A program made the position numbers and the translations under genes. Under the pieces are notes generated by a model. That model worked only from the letters and a program-made list of their open reading frames with translations. It did not search any database and was not told where the DNA came from. Below are positions 17,599 through 26,614 of a DNA stretch of 64,000 nucleotides, one piece after another. The stretch's first letter is position 1. Every line of letters begins with the position of its first letter. The stretch comes from Desulfocapsaceae bacterium. GTDB lineage: Bacteria > Desulfobacterota > Desulfobulbia > Desulfobulbales > Desulfocapsaceae. The stretch covers positions 1-64,000 of the forward strand of contig JARLHL010000006.1 of assembly GCA_031292275.1 (NCBI GenBank), in the 5' to 3' direction.

Positions 17599-18702
17599 AT
17601 GCAACAGGATTTCGACCTGCAGTCATATGACTATGACCTGCCTGAAAAAAACATCGCCCAGCACCCTGCCCGGCGACGGGACGATTCGCGTCTTCTCGTC
17701 CTCCATCACCCGGCAGGCCGGATGGAGCATCGCCGCTTTGCCGACATAGTCGACCTTGTCGAGCCAGGGGACCTGCTGGTGATCAACGACACGAAAGTCT
17801 TTCCGGCCCGTCTGATCGGCACCAAGCAGACTGGAGGCAGGATTGAGGTCTTCCTTACAGGATTTCCGGAGGGACATGAGAATACAGGCGGGCTGTCGAC
17901 TGCACCGACGACCGCGCTCCTGAAGGCCTCAAAGAGGCCGAAACCGGATTCGATAATCACCATCGGGCCCGATCTCTGCTGCCGGGTGGTGGAGCTGCTG
18001 GAAGACGGCAAGGCCATACTTGAGCTGCGCTACCGGAAGGGCGCAGACCTCGCGGCAATCCTGGCCGAATACGGTCAGGTCCCCCTGCCTCCCTACATCG
18101 AACGGCATCAGGGCACCACCGCTGAGGATAAAGAGCGGTATCAGACAGTCTATGCCGATGTGCCCGGCGCTGTGGCAGCGCCCACAGCCGGACTGCATTT
18201 CACTGCCCCCCTGCTGCGGACCCTGTCGGACAGAGGGATAGGTATCGGCAGAGTTACGCTGCACGTGGGATACGGGACCTTCGCTCCTGTCCGCACGGAA
18301 CGGATTGAAGACCACAGCATCCACAGCGAGTATGTAATCATCCCGCCGGAGACCGCCGAAATGATCAACACGACCAAGAAAAAAGGCGGCAGGATATGGG
18401 CCGTCGGCACCACAACAGTCCGGGCAGTGGAATTCTCTGCGGATGAAAGCGGCCAGGTCAGGCCCATTGCGGATTGGTGCAGCCTCTATATCCTGCCCGG
18501 ATACCGCTTCAGGGCGATCGACAACCTGATCACCAACTTTCATCTCCCCCGCTCATCTCTGATGTTTCTGGTCTCGGCACTCTGCGGCAGGGAGATATTG
18601 CTTGCCTGCTACAAAGCGGCCATCGCCGGAGACTACAGGTTTTATTCATACGGAGACGCCATGGCAATCATCAACGAGGGCCGGCCGGGCACTGGCCCCT
18701 GA
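17599..18702 (+). CDS. queA: S-adenosylmethionine:tRNA ribosyltransferase-isomerase
   Basis: A 367-residue cytoplasmic enzyme that transfers and rearranges the ribosyl group of SAM onto 7-aminomethyl-7-deazaguanine in tRNA, making epoxyqueuosine. Conserved blocks are YDLPEKNIAQHPARRRDDSR near the start, GDLLVINDTKVFPARLIG, PGAVAAPTAGLHFT, TLHVGYGTFAPVR and NLITNFHLPRSSLMFLVSA. Full length. The start at 17599 places the family N-terminus correctly. It is monocistronic as far as seen. Confidence 0.95.
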   Translation: MQQDFDLQSYDYDLPEKNIAQHPARRRDDSRLLVLHHPAGRMEHRRFADIVDLVEPGDLLVINDTKVFPARLIGTKQTGGRIEVFLTGFPEGHENTGGLSTAPTTALLKASKRPKPDSIITIGPDLCCRVVELLEDGKAILELRYRKGADLAAILAEYGQVPLPPYIERHQGTTAEDKERYQTVYADVPGAVAAPTAGLHFTAPLLRTLSDRGIGIGRVTLHVGYGTFAPVRTERIEDHSIHSEYVIIPPETAEMINTTKKKGGRIWAVGTTTVRAVEFSADESGQVRPIADWCSLYILPGYRFRAIDNLITNFHLPRSSLMFLVSALCGREILLACYKAAIAGDYRFYSYGDAMAIINEGRPGTGP

Positions 18703-18751
18703 CCGGCTTTCCGGACTTCTTTCCAGGCCTTATGGTAGCCTAATGAACAGC

Positions 18752-19021
18752 TCAGGACGAGGAGGAGCAGCCGGCACAGCATCCGCCGGCGCTGCAGGGG
18801 GCAGCTGCCGGGGCAGCTGTCTTTCTCTCTTTACAGGAGGAGGCAGAGGAATACCCGTCGGCATACCAACCGCCACCCTTCAACTGAAAGGAACTCATGG
18901 ACATCAGCTTCTTAACCTCTCCCTTGCATTCAGGGCAATGGGTTAACGGTTGGTCTGCAATCCGCTGCTGCACCTCAAAGACCTTCTCGCAGGCGCTGCA
19001 TTCATACTCATAAACTGGCAT
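18752..19021 (-). CDS. FmdB-type zinc ribbon protein
   Basis: An 89-residue protein starting MPVYEYECSACEKVFEV, the signature of the small FmdB-type regulatory/zinc ribbon family, with a second pair in THCPECKG, so four Cys can bind one zinc. The middle (FQLKGGGWYADGYSS) is also family-typical. The tail is rich in Ala, Cys and Ser (CSAGGCCAGCSSSS), which is unusual but seen in anaerobe members. Role unknown; the name comes from a gene near formamidase operons. The ATG at 19021 is chosen by family N-terminus; upstream codons in frame are not protein-like. Confidence 0.85.
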   Translation of the reverse strand: MPVYEYECSACEKVFEVQQRIADQPLTHCPECKGEVKKLMSMSSFQLKGGGWYADGYSSASSCKERKTAAPAAAPCSAGGCCAGCSSSS

Positions 19022-19507
19022 TTTCGTACTCCGTAACAAAGAACGTATATTCAAAGAATCCATCACTGATGTCAGGAGGATTATCCGCTCTGATCTCACA
19101 AGAAAATTTTCCATCCCCGGACCTGCGCTTACCTTAATTCGCCTGACTGTCCATGTCAATATTCCGATGCATGGAGGCCCCATTCTTTTTGATCCCCGAG
19201 TCCCTCAACAGATGATCCGGGACAAAGGGCTGGCAGTGTCCTTTCGCCTCCTGATCCGGCAAGGAAGGCACGTCGCCTCCCTTGCGTTTTCTCCTGTGCA
19301 TGAATACTCTGCTAGAGAATGATCTTTGTCTTTCGGGCTGCCGATCTCTCTCATCCGGCTTTACCGGACTGATGCCCGGTTATCTCCTGGTGAAAACGTG
19401 TTCTCGCTTGTTGTTCCGACGACTTTCTGTTATAGAGACGGCTTCAGTCACTTTTCCGGAAGGACCTAGTTCTCCGAGGTTGATTTTTTGATTTTTCAGT
19501 ATGTCAC
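19022..19507. other. Divergent intergenic region upstream of FmdB-type gene and murI
   Basis: No gene is supported. An imperfect hairpin with a 10-bp stem (arms near 19259-19268 and 19274-19284, one mismatch) is followed by gttttc on the plus strand. It has no obvious gene ahead of it on that strand. The remainder probably holds the murI-lolA promoter. Confidence 0.45.
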
Positions 19508-20290
19508 ATGATAGGGATTTTTGATTCAGGCATTGGCGGAATGACGGTGGCACGGGCTGTGGAACAGCTCCTTCCAGGCTATCCGCTTCTCTACTTCGGT
19601 GATATCGCCCGTACCCCGTACGGCACCAAGAGCCCTGAGACCATAATCGATTATTCATTGCGCAATACCGAGTTCCTGCTGCAAAAAGGGGCAAGCCTCA
19701 TCATTATTGCCTGCAATACGGCCTCAAGCGTCGCCACCGACAGGCTGCGCCAGGAATTTCACGTACCGATCATTGAGGTCGTGACCCCGGCAGCGGTGGA
19801 GGCTATTGCCTGCACCAAAAACGGCAGGATAGGGATTATCGGCACCAAGGCCACCGTCAAGAGCGATATCTATCGCCGGATCATCACCGGCCTGCATCCC
19901 GAGTTCAAGGTCTTTTCCCAGGAGTGCCCGCTGCTGGTGCCGCTGGTTGAGGAGGACTGGACCAACAAACGGGAGACGAAGATGATTATCCGCAGGTACC
20001 TTCATCCGCTGCAGAACAGCCAGATCGACACCCTGGTCCTGGGCTGCACCCATTATCCGCTTTTAAAAGACCTGATCCAGGCCCGGATAGGCAGGCACGT
20101 GCGGCTCATTGATTCTTCCGTGGAGGCCGCCCGGCACCTGCAGAAAATGCTGTGCACGCAACCCGATCTTGTGAAACCAACCGGCGCGCACCTGGCGGAC
20201 CATATATACTATGTCTCCGACCTGACGGATGCCGTCCAACACGTTGCGGCCAGAATCTTTGGCCGTCCCATGGAGTTACACCACGTATGA
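19508..20290 (+). CDS. murI: Glutamate racemase
   Basis: A 260-residue cytoplasmic enzyme that makes D-glutamate for peptidoglycan by a two-cysteine acid-base mechanism. Seen are the N-terminal MIGIFDSGIGGMTVARAV, IARTPYGTKSPETI, the first catalytic Cys in IIACNTASSVATDRLR, and the second in LVLGCTHYPLLKDLI. Full length. Its stop overlaps the start of lolA in an ATGA junction, so the two are coupled. Confidence 0.95.
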   Translation: MIGIFDSGIGGMTVARAVEQLLPGYPLLYFGDIARTPYGTKSPETIIDYSLRNTEFLLQKGASLIIIACNTASSVATDRLRQEFHVPIIEVVTPAAVEAIACTKNGRIGIIGTKATVKSDIYRRIITGLHPEFKVFSQECPLLVPLVEEDWTNKRETKMIIRRYLHPLQNSQIDTLVLGCTHYPLLKDLIQARIGRHVRLIDSSVEAARHLQKMLCTQPDLVKPTGAHLADHIYYVSDLTDAVQHVAARIFGRPMELHHV

Positions 20291-21012
20291 TCTCCCTGCA
20301 TCTCCCCCAAAGGCCCCGCATCCTGTTTTTTTTCCCTGTCTGCGTACTGATAATTTTGGCCGCCTTCTCTTCAATTGCGAGGAGCGCCGAAGAGACCCCC
20401 GACGCCATCGGTGCCAGGCTGCAGGCCAAATACAACCTGATTAAGAGCCTCACCTTCGATTTTACCCAGCAGAGCAGCGGCCAGCTCACCGGCCGGGGTG
20501 GCAGCGGCAGCGGCAACGCCTTCTTCCTGAAGACCAAGGACGGCTCCAAAATGCTGTGGAATTACAGCAGCCCGGATAAACAGGTCATCCTCAGCGACGG
20601 CACCACCCTGTCCATGTACTTTGCCAAACTCAAACAGATGATCATAACCCCCGCCGACTCTCTGCAGCAGGACATCACCTATTCGTTCTTTTCCGGGGCC
20701 GGGAACCTGGAGAAGGATTTCCAGGTCCTGCCATCCGATCCGGAAGTCGGCATGACGGACACCGACCGTGAATCGTTCAAGATCATCAAGCTCGTCCCCA
20801 GGCGGCAACAGTCGCAGGTCAGCAGCATCCACCTCTGGGTAACTGCGGATTCGCTGATCCAGCGAATGGAGATCCGAGATAATTTTGACACGGTCACTAT
20901 CCTGAATTTCAGCAATATCAAGGTAGACGGCCTTTCCGATCACAGTCACGAATCACTGGCGTCCCTGTTCTCGTTCACCCCGCCCGAAGGAACCGAAATC
21001 ATCCGTCAGTGA
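20287..21012 (+). CDS. lolA: Outer-membrane lipoprotein carrier protein
   Basis: About 241 residues. An N-terminal signal peptide (hydrophobic ILFFFPVCVLIILAAF, likely cleaved after ARSA) is followed by a LolA fold: the conserved LTFDFTQQSSG, then GNAFFLKTKDGSKMLWNYSSPDKQ, and downstream strand-rich sequence. LolA carries lipoproteins across the periplasm from LolCDE to the outer membrane, which supports a double-membrane cell. The ATG at 20287 overlaps the murI stop; the longer open frame starting inside murI is rejected because the signal peptide begins at 20287. Confidence 0.88.
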   Translation: MISLHLPQRPRILFFFPVCVLIILAAFSSIARSAEETPDAIGARLQAKYNLIKSLTFDFTQQSSGQLTGRGGSGSGNAFFLKTKDGSKMLWNYSSPDKQVILSDGTTLSMYFAKLKQMIITPADSLQQDITYSFFSGAGNLEKDFQVLPSDPEVGMTDTDRESFKIIKLVPRRQQSQVSSIHLWVTADSLIQRMEIRDNFDTVTILNFSNIKVDGLSDHSHESLASLFSFTPPEGTEIIRQ

Positions 21013-21072
21013 GCGCCGATTCAGAGGCGCAGGCCAGCAGTTGCATTCTTACGAACCATTGAAGGAACGACC

Positions 21073-22278
21073 ATGGAAAAAAATAGCGAGAGTTTCGCAG
21101 ATCTTTTCAACGAAGACCAGAAAAAGACCGTCCGCCGCCTGATCCGCGGCCAGAGGATAACCGCAACCGTTGCCGGCTTCAGCGGAGAATCGATCTTCCT
21201 GGATACCGGGGCTAAAAGCGAGGGAATCCTCAATGCCTCGGAACTCGCCGACAGCGACGGGAATATCACCGTCGCTGTCGGCGATACCCTTGAGGTCTAC
21301 TTCATCCAGGCCAAGGCCGCCGAACAGATTTTCACCACCAAGATTGGTGCAGGCTCCAACAATGCCCACATTGAAGAGGCCTGGCGGAGCGGGATCCCGG
21401 TGGATGGTCTGGTCAAGGCGGAGATAAAAGGTGGCTTCGAGATCACCCTTGGCGGCAACACCAGGGCCTTCTGTCCCTATTCCCAGATGGGCCTGCGGCG
21501 GGTCGAGGATGCCGGCAGCGAATATCTGGGCACCCGTATGGCCTTTAAGATAACCCGTTTTGAGGAGGGAGGGCGCAACATTGTCGTCTCGGCCAGGGCC
21601 ATTCTTGAAGAGGAGCGGGAGAGACTGAAAGAAAGCCTGCAGCAGAGTCTCCGCGAAGGGATGGCGATCAGCGGAACGGTGACCTCCATTCGTGATTTCG
21701 GTGCCTTCGTCGATATCGGCGGCATGGAGGGACTGATCCCCATCTCCGAGATCGGCTGGAGCAGAGTGGAGGACATCAAGGAACATTTCACTGTGGGCCA
21801 AGCAGTGACGGCAATAATCAAAAGCCTGGACTGGACCAAGGGCCGTATCGCCCTCAGCCTGAAGGACACTCTTGAGGATCCATGGGAAAAGGTTCGGAAA
21901 GAGTTTCTGCCAGGCACAAGCCTTCAGGGAAAGGTCGCCCGGCTGACCCCCTTCGGCGCCTTCATCACCCTGGCCCCGGGGATCGACGGTCTGATCCATA
22001 TCTCGAAGCTGGGCGGCGGCAGGCGGATCAACCACCCCCGCGAGGTCATGGAGGCGGGTCAGGATGTAGAGGTGACCATTGAGGCCGTCGATAATGACAA
22101 ACGGAAGATCAGTCTGACCCCTGCCGATTACGAGGCACCTGAGGTGCAGGAAGAGATCGAACGCAAGGAACTGAAAGAATTTCAGGCCAGTCGGCGCCGA
22201 GAATCACAGCAAACAAAGGAGATCGGCAGTCTGGGAGAGCTCCTGAAGGCTAAACTCGCCCAAAAGGGACGGGGCTGA
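21073..22278 (+). CDS. Four-domain S1 RNA-binding protein (RpsA-like)
   Basis: A 401-residue protein with four S1 OB-fold repeats at about 26-98, 110-175, 193-262 and 280-350. The third and fourth show the clearest motifs: SGTVTSIRDFGAFVDIGGMEGLIP and KVARLTPFGAFITLAPGIDGLIH. A basic, charged tail follows. It is shorter than the usual six-domain ribosomal protein S1, so it may be an S1 paralogue rather than the main rpsA. Such proteins bind mRNA and can act on the 30S subunit. It begins 60 nt after lolA and may share its transcript. A strong hairpin follows at 22286-22336. Confidence 0.8.
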   Translation: MEKNSESFADLFNEDQKKTVRRLIRGQRITATVAGFSGESIFLDTGAKSEGILNASELADSDGNITVAVGDTLEVYFIQAKAAEQIFTTKIGAGSNNAHIEEAWRSGIPVDGLVKAEIKGGFEITLGGNTRAFCPYSQMGLRRVEDAGSEYLGTRMAFKITRFEEGGRNIVVSARAILEEERERLKESLQQSLREGMAISGTVTSIRDFGAFVDIGGMEGLIPISEIGWSRVEDIKEHFTVGQAVTAIIKSLDWTKGRIALSLKDTLEDPWEKVRKEFLPGTSLQGKVARLTPFGAFITLAPGIDGLIHISKLGGGRRINHPREVMEAGQDVEVTIEAVDNDKRKISLTPADYEAPEVQEEIERKELKEFQASRRRESQQTKEIGSLGELLKAKLAQKGRG

Positions 22279-22285
22279 ACCCAAT

Positions 22286-22336
22286 GCAAGGTCTCCCGGC
22301 AGTGCACAAGCGCAGGCTTTGCGCCGGAGACCTTGC
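22286..22336. terminator. Bidirectional hairpin between convergent genes
   Basis: Arms 22286-22300 and 22323-22336 pair over 14 bp with one bulged C. The hairpin sits exactly between the plus-strand S1 gene and the minus-strand rlmB. A T-run is lacking, so it may act as a transcript end by processing or with Rho. Confidence 0.6.
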
Positions 22337-22338
22337 AA

Positions 22339-23157
22339 TCACTGTTTCTGATACATTGTCTGCCGCAGAATTTCAAACATGATCACCGCAGCGGCGACCG
22401 AGCTGTTGAGGGAGTCCAGGGTTCCGACCATCGGGATCGAGACCAGGATGTCGCACTGTTTGCGGACTAGAGGCCGTATCCCCTGTCCTTCTCCTCCAAC
22501 CACAATGCAGGCCGGCAGAGCAAAATCTGTGGTGAATACCGATTGAGCTGACGAATCCTTGACTGCACCAAACACCCAGGCACCGGCCTCTTTCAGCTGC
22601 TTCAGCGATTCGGCCAGATTGGTCACCTGACTGATATCTATGTGCGAAATTGCACCGGCAGAGGCCTTGGCCGCAGTCCCGCCCAGGGGGGCGGAACGTT
22701 CGCGGGTCAGGACAACGCCGCTGCACCCCGAGGCATGGGCGGAGCGGATCACGGCGCCCAGATTATGGGGATCCTGCAGGGAATCACAAACAACCAGGCG
22801 AGGATGCTCTCCTTTCCTCACCCGGGCCGCGAATTTTTCCACTAGCTCAGCGAAGGGCATCAGCACGGTGCTGCTGGTCCGGGCAACGATGCCCTGATGC
22901 CGGACCTGGGCGCTCTCCGGCCCCGTCAGACGCAACGAAGAGACAAAGGAGAGTTTGACGCCCCTGGCCCGGCCAAGCTCAATGAGCTTCTCCCACTTGC
23001 CGCCTTTTTTGTCCTTCTGCAGGATAATTTCAGTGATTCTGGAAGCCTCTTCCTCGAGGGCCGCAGTCACCGGATGGATCCCCCAGAGCAGATCGTCCGT
23101 CAATTTGATCCGGCGCTCCCCTCCCGCCCTTCCTTCAGTCTTTTCCATCTGCATCAT
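22339..23157 (-). CDS. rlmB: 23S rRNA 2'-O-methyltransferase, SpoU/TrmH family
   Basis: About 272 residues. An N-terminal substrate-binding domain (LLWGIHPVTAALEEEASRI) precedes the SPOUT catalytic domain with the knot motifs VVCDSLQDPHNLGAVIRSAHA (motif 1), IVVGGEGQGIRPLV (motif 2) and IPMVGTLDSLNSSVAAAVIMFE (motif 3). RlmB methylates the 2'-OH of G2251 in 23S rRNA; other RlmB/TrmH relatives have different targets, so the target is inferred. The ATG at 23157 has an aggga site and overlaps the end of gmk by 23 nt. A start at 23148 is possible. It lies in the yicC-remA-gmk-rlmB run. Confidence 0.88.
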   Translation of the reverse strand: MMQMEKTEGRAGGERRIKLTDDLLWGIHPVTAALEEEASRITEIILQKDKKGGKWEKLIELGRARGVKLSFVSSLRLTGPESAQVRHQGIVARTSSTVLMPFAELVEKFAARVRKGEHPRLVVCDSLQDPHNLGAVIRSAHASGCSGVVLTRERSAPLGGTAAKASAGAISHIDISQVTNLAESLKQLKEAGAWVFGAVKDSSAQSVFTTDFALPACIVVGGEGQGIRPLVRKQCDILVSIPMVGTLDSLNSSVAAAVIMFEILRQTMYQKQ

Positions 23158-23767
23158 GCGAATCCCTAAACCGAGCAGGCAAACCTGGAGACAACCAGCG
23201 CTGCCGGGCCCTTTCCGCAAGAATGATGGCAGTCAGGACCTGCGCCGCCTCATCCAGACGCTCATTGATAATCAGATAATCATAGGAGTCCATTGCAAGC
23301 ATCTCCTTCTCCGCGTTCTTCATCCTCAGCTGGATCGTCTCTTCAGAATCCTGAGCCCGCTGGCGTAGACGTCTCTCGAGTTCAGAGAGATCAGGCGGGG
23401 CGATAAAAATGGAGACGGTGTCAACAAGCCCCGCTTTCCGAATAATCGCAGCTCCCTGGACATCAATATCGAGGATCACATCGACGCCGGCGTCCAACTG
23501 GGCCAGGACCTCCCGCTTGCTGGTCCCATAAAACTTCCCATGGACCTCGGCCCATTCGAGAAAATCGGCACGATCACGCATCTCCTCGAAATCGTTCCGG
23601 CTGACAAAAAAATAGTCGACACCGTTCCGTTCGCCACCCCGAGGCGGCCTGGTCGTATGGGAAACGGAAAAAACCAGCCTCTCCACCTGCGGCATAACCT
23701 TCTGCAAGAGGGTCGTCTTTCCTGCCCCCGACGGGGCAGAAATAATAAAGAGTCGCCCTTTATTCAC
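23135..23767 (-). CDS. gmk: Guanylate kinase
   Basis: A 210-residue enzyme phosphorylating GMP to GDP. P-loop [15 protein letters not shown] at residues 7-21, then [23 protein letters not shown] (GMP binding) and [15 protein letters not shown]. The length is normal for the family. It begins in a 4-nt ATGA overlap with the stop of remA and overlaps the rlmB start downstream. The order yicC-remA-gmk is widespread in bacteria. Confidence 0.95.
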   Translation of the reverse strand: MNKGRLFIISAPSGAGKTTLLQKVMPQVERLVFSVSHTTRPPRGGERNGVDYFFVSRNDFEEMRDRADFLEWAEVHGKFYGTSKREVLAQLDAGVDVILDIDVQGAAIIRKAGLVDTVSIFIAPPDLSELERRLRQRAQDSEETIQLRMKNAEKEMLAMDSYDYLIINERLDEAAQVLTAIILAERARQRWLSPGLPARFRDSHDADGKD

Positions 23768-24063
23768 AGTTCATCCTCTCTGCCCTTTTTCAATTGTGCT
23801 GCGTAATCGGCAAGATGGTAATCTGTCTGCAGGGCCAGCATACGCTGGCTAATGGTATCGGGCTGGATCGATGAGAGAATAACGTGATCAGAATCCATCA
23901 CCAGGATAGAGCGTGTACGCCTCCCTTCGGTGACGTCGATGAGTTTGCCATTGGTCTTCGCCAATTCTTTCAGCTTTCGGGCCGGAGACGAACCTGTATT
24001 GATTACGGCCACAACCCGATTAACGCTCACTGTATTTCCAAATCCGACATTGAGGAGTTGCAT
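23764..24063 (-). CDS. remA: RemA/DUF370 family DNA-binding protein
   Basis: A 99-residue protein matching the RemA (YlzA) family: [41 protein letters not shown], the block [19 protein letters not shown] and QPDTISQR. In Bacillus RemA activates biofilm matrix genes; in other phyla it sits beside gmk and its targets are unknown. Here it has the standard neighbours, yicC upstream and gmk downstream with a 4-nt overlap. The C-terminal extension is charged. Confidence 0.88.
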   Translation of the reverse strand: MQLLNVGFGNTVSVNRVVAVINTGSSPARKLKELAKTNGKLIDVTEGRRTRSILVMDSDHVILSSIQPDTISQRMLALQTDYHLADYAAQLKKGREDEL

Positions 24064-24111
24064 ATTGCTGTACCCACGGATTCCATCGTCTTGCTGATGA
24101 TTTTTTTGAGA

Positions 24112-24993
24112 TTATTCAATATTCTGGATCTGTTCCCGCATTTTTTCAAGCTCCGATTTCAGTTCCACCGTCAGATGGGCAATATGGGCATCGTTAATCT
24201 TCGATGCCAGGGTATTGACCTCCCGAAGAAACTCCTGGATCAAAAAATCCAGTTTCCTTCCCACAACCCCATTTTCCGCAAGGGAAGACCGAAACTGCTG
24301 CATATGACTACGCAGGCGGACAATCTCCTCCGTCACGTCAGTCTTATCTGCAAGAACAACCACCTCCTGCGACAGACGCTGGGGATCGATCTGTACAGTC
24401 CCCAGCAACTTCTCCAGACGCTCCTGCAGCAGGGCCTTCCTCTGCACAAGAAGCTCAGGAATTGCCGCGGCAACCTGATCAATGACAGATGAAAACGAGG
24501 CCAGTCTCTCCAGCAGGTCGGTCAACAGGGCCAGCCCCTCCTGCTGGCGCATCTTCTCACACTGCACCAGAGACTCCTCAATGGCCTGAGAAAGGACAGA
24601 CCAAACGCTATCCAGATCTTCATTTTCCTGTTCTCTGACCAGGACATCCGGAAGCGATGCCAGATAGGAAAGATCGACAGCGTCACTGATGGACAACTCG
24701 TGGCCGAGTTGGACCAGGGCGTTTTTATAGCTTTTCGCCAATTCGATATTGATGTTAACCTTCACGAGATCGGAAAAATCGCCGCTGACATTGACTGCAA
24801 GGTCAATTCTCCCACGCTGAAGATACCGCGATACCAGCTTGCGGATATTATCCTCCAGAGCAGAGTAACCTTTAGGGAGCTTGATTTTCAATTCAAGGAA
24901 TCGGTTATTGACGCAGCGTAATTCCGCCGTCCAGACCCTGTTTCCTCTCTGGACCTCGCCCCTTCCGAAACCAGTCATACTCTTAATGGGCAT
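24112..24993 (-). CDS. YicC-family endoribonuclease
   Basis: A 293-residue cytoplasmic protein of the YicC/YloC family. It begins with MPIKSMTGFGRGEVQRG, the family hallmark, followed by ELRCVNNRFLELKIKLPKGYSALEDNIR. The C-terminal block has RLRSHMQQFRSSLAENGVVGRKLDFLIQEFLREVNTLASK, also strongly conserved. E. coli YicC was shown to be an endoribonuclease; the role here is by family. It heads the run yicC-remA-gmk-rlmB. Confidence 0.92.
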   Translation of the reverse strand: MPIKSMTGFGRGEVQRGNRVWTAELRCVNNRFLELKIKLPKGYSALEDNIRKLVSRYLQRGRIDLAVNVSGDFSDLVKVNINIELAKSYKNALVQLGHELSISDAVDLSYLASLPDVLVREQENEDLDSVWSVLSQAIEESLVQCEKMRQQEGLALLTDLLERLASFSSVIDQVAAAIPELLVQRKALLQERLEKLLGTVQIDPQRLSQEVVVLADKTDVTEEIVRLRSHMQQFRSSLAENGVVGRKLDFLIQEFLREVNTLASKINDAHIAHLTVELKSELEKMREQIQNIE

Positions 24994-25089
24994 TTTTCCC
25001 TCGTCACAAAAATAACGCGATCAGACCCGGCCCGTTACAAACAGAATGCCGTAAAAAAGAGGCTGGATAAAGGGATGCGTATTCTGAAA

Positions 25090-25140
25090 AAAGAAAAACG
25101 ATGCAGAAGGCTTTTTCTGCCCTCTGCATCGTTTTTCTTT
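25090..25140. terminator. Rho-independent terminator downstream of skp
   Basis: Perfect 18-bp inverted repeat (25090-25107 with 25123-25140), loop of 15 nt. The A- and T-rich ends supply a T-run on both strands. On the minus strand it lies about 46 nt past the stop of the Skp/OmpH gene. Confidence 0.9.
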
Positions 25141-25186
25141 GTGTAACATTAACAGTCGGTCATTTTGTACAACAAAATGAAGACGT

Positions 25187-25729
25187 TTACTTGGCGGCCA
25201 TACTCTGATTAATTTCTTTAACAAGGGTATCGCTTATCTCAACAGAATCACCGTTGAAATAAGGAACTGCACCACTATTGGAATCAAGAATGACAGTATA
25301 GCCATGCTCTTTGCCGAATGTTTCCAACTCAGCTTGAATAGCATTGATAATAGGCTGAAGCTCAGTTTCCTTCAGTTTGTTCATTTCCGCACGGGCATCT
25401 TCTTCTTTGGCCTGCAAATCACGCCGCTTGGTGTTAAACTCTGTCATCTTTTCATTTTTCTTTGTTTCCGTCCAAGCTGAGCTCTTCTTCTGAATCTCAT
25501 TCTGGAGATCAACCAAGGCCTGCTCATCTGCCTTGAACCTTTCCTGCAGCTCTTTCATCTTTGCTTCAAGTTTTGCTTTGGCTTTTACACCGGCAGCACA
25601 AGTCCAGATGACTTTTTGGCCGTTCATAACACCGATCTTGACATCTGCAGCATTACCGGTCTTTGACATCATCAGACTGGCACATAAGCAGATTACACCA
25701 AGCAGCATTATTTTCTTACCAACCATCAT
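25187..25729 (-). CDS. skp: Skp/OmpH-family periplasmic chaperone
   Basis: A 180-residue exported protein: signal peptide KKIMLLGVICLCASLMMSKTGNAA cut after about residue 28, then VKIGVMNGQKVIWTCAAGVKA and a long charged coiled coil (about 55-130) of the tentacle type, then a return to the beta body with YTVILDSNSGAVPYF. Skp holds unfolded outer-membrane proteins in the periplasm. An unusual Cys sits in the segment where homologues usually have Ser or Ala (TCAAG). Two ATGs lie in a row at 25729 and 25726, both served by gggag. Confidence 0.85.
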   Translation of the reverse strand: MMVGKKIMLLGVICLCASLMMSKTGNAADVKIGVMNGQKVIWTCAAGVKAKAKLEAKMKELQERFKADEQALVDLQNEIQKKSSAWTETKKNEKMTEFNTKRRDLQAKEEDARAEMNKLKETELQPIINAIQAELETFGKEHGYTVILDSNSGAVPYFNGDSVEISDTLVKEINQSMAAK

Positions 25730-25789
25730 GTTCTCCCACTAAGTAGAAACATTTCGAAGATACCCGTTCGTTCGGCTCACCATCGAAAG

Positions 25790-26296
25790 TTATTTTACGA
25801 TAACAAAGTCATCGCGTCTGTTCTGGGCGTATGCGGCCTCATCATCACCTTCAACCAGAATGCGCTCTTTGCCATAACTGATGGTCGTGAGGTTAGCCTT
25901 GGGGATACCGAGGTTGACCAGATATTTTTTGGCACCGATGGCACGACGCTCACCAAGAGCCATGTTGTACTCGGCTGTACCCCGATTATCACAGTTTCCT
26001 TCGACGCGGATCTCCATTTTACCATTTTTCTTCATGAAATCTGCATTGGTCTGCATACGGGCGACCTGATCTTGCCGGATGGTTGATTTATCGAAATCAA
26101 AATAAACCGGAACCATACCGGGAGAAGTACGGCCTTCCATAACACCCCGTGCATTAGAATCCAACGACTCTTCCTGACCGATCCCAGTCTTATCGCTCTT
26201 CATAGCGGTGTCATCCTTGTCGGAAGCACAACCGGAAAATGCGAGAAGGGAAAGACCCATCAGGGCCACCAAAAGTGCCTGTTTGTTGATAACCAT
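25790..26296 (-). CDS. pal: Peptidoglycan-associated lipoprotein (OmpA family)
   Basis: A 168-residue lipoprotein. Signal peptide with lipobox LLAFSGC (Cys about 22), a linker, then an OmpA-like peptidoglycan-binding domain: PVYFDFDKSTIRQDQVARMQ, the motif IRVEGNCDNRGTAEYNMALGERRA, and AKKYLVNLGIPKANLTTISYGKE. The residues that hold diaminopimelate (Asp and Arg in this block) are present. Pal anchors the outer membrane with the Tol system; tolQRAB are not in the window. The gene is followed by skp on the same strand with a 60-nt gap. Confidence 0.9.
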   Translation of the reverse strand: MVINKQALLVALMGLSLLAFSGCASDKDDTAMKSDKTGIGQEESLDSNARGVMEGRTSPGMVPVYFDFDKSTIRQDQVARMQTNADFMKKNGKMEIRVEGNCDNRGTAEYNMALGERRAIGAKKYLVNLGIPKANLTTISYGKERILVEGDDEAAYAQNRRDDFVIVK

Positions 26297-26614
26297 TGCT
26301 AAAACCTCCTATTCTTCATTATATGTACAATTAAAAAGGTCGGAATGATACCCATCATTCCTATACGCTTCCACCATGAGTACGTATCCCTCTCTCTCAG
26401 GTTATACTATATAACCAAATAAACTCAAAAAAAAAAAGGAAAATTGTTAAAAACCACCTGTTATTTTTCTCAGGAGAAAAACCTAGTACTGAAATAAAGA
26501 AATCTGATCGGACAAAATTGACATATTGTATTATAATTGGCAAGAAAAAGAACGAGCGCTTTGAATAAATGACGCTTCATTTCAGTAATCACTCATACGC
26601 ACGAAACTCCTTTT
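26297..26614. other. Divergent promoter region between pal and glgP
   Basis: No gene is seen. The region is AT-rich, with a good -10-like hexamer (TATAAT, 26532-26537) on the plus strand but only a weak -35 at the right distance. Promoters for pal (minus) and glgP (plus) must lie here. Confidence 0.5.

Noticed and set aside
21049-22035. A 328-residue minus-strand open frame
   Set aside because: Antisense to the S1-domain gene, whose four repeats are clear.
26518-26537. TTGACA and TATAAT as a sigma-70 promoter for glgP
   Set aside because: The two hexamers are only 8 nt apart, far from the 16-18 nt needed; only the -10 remains possible.
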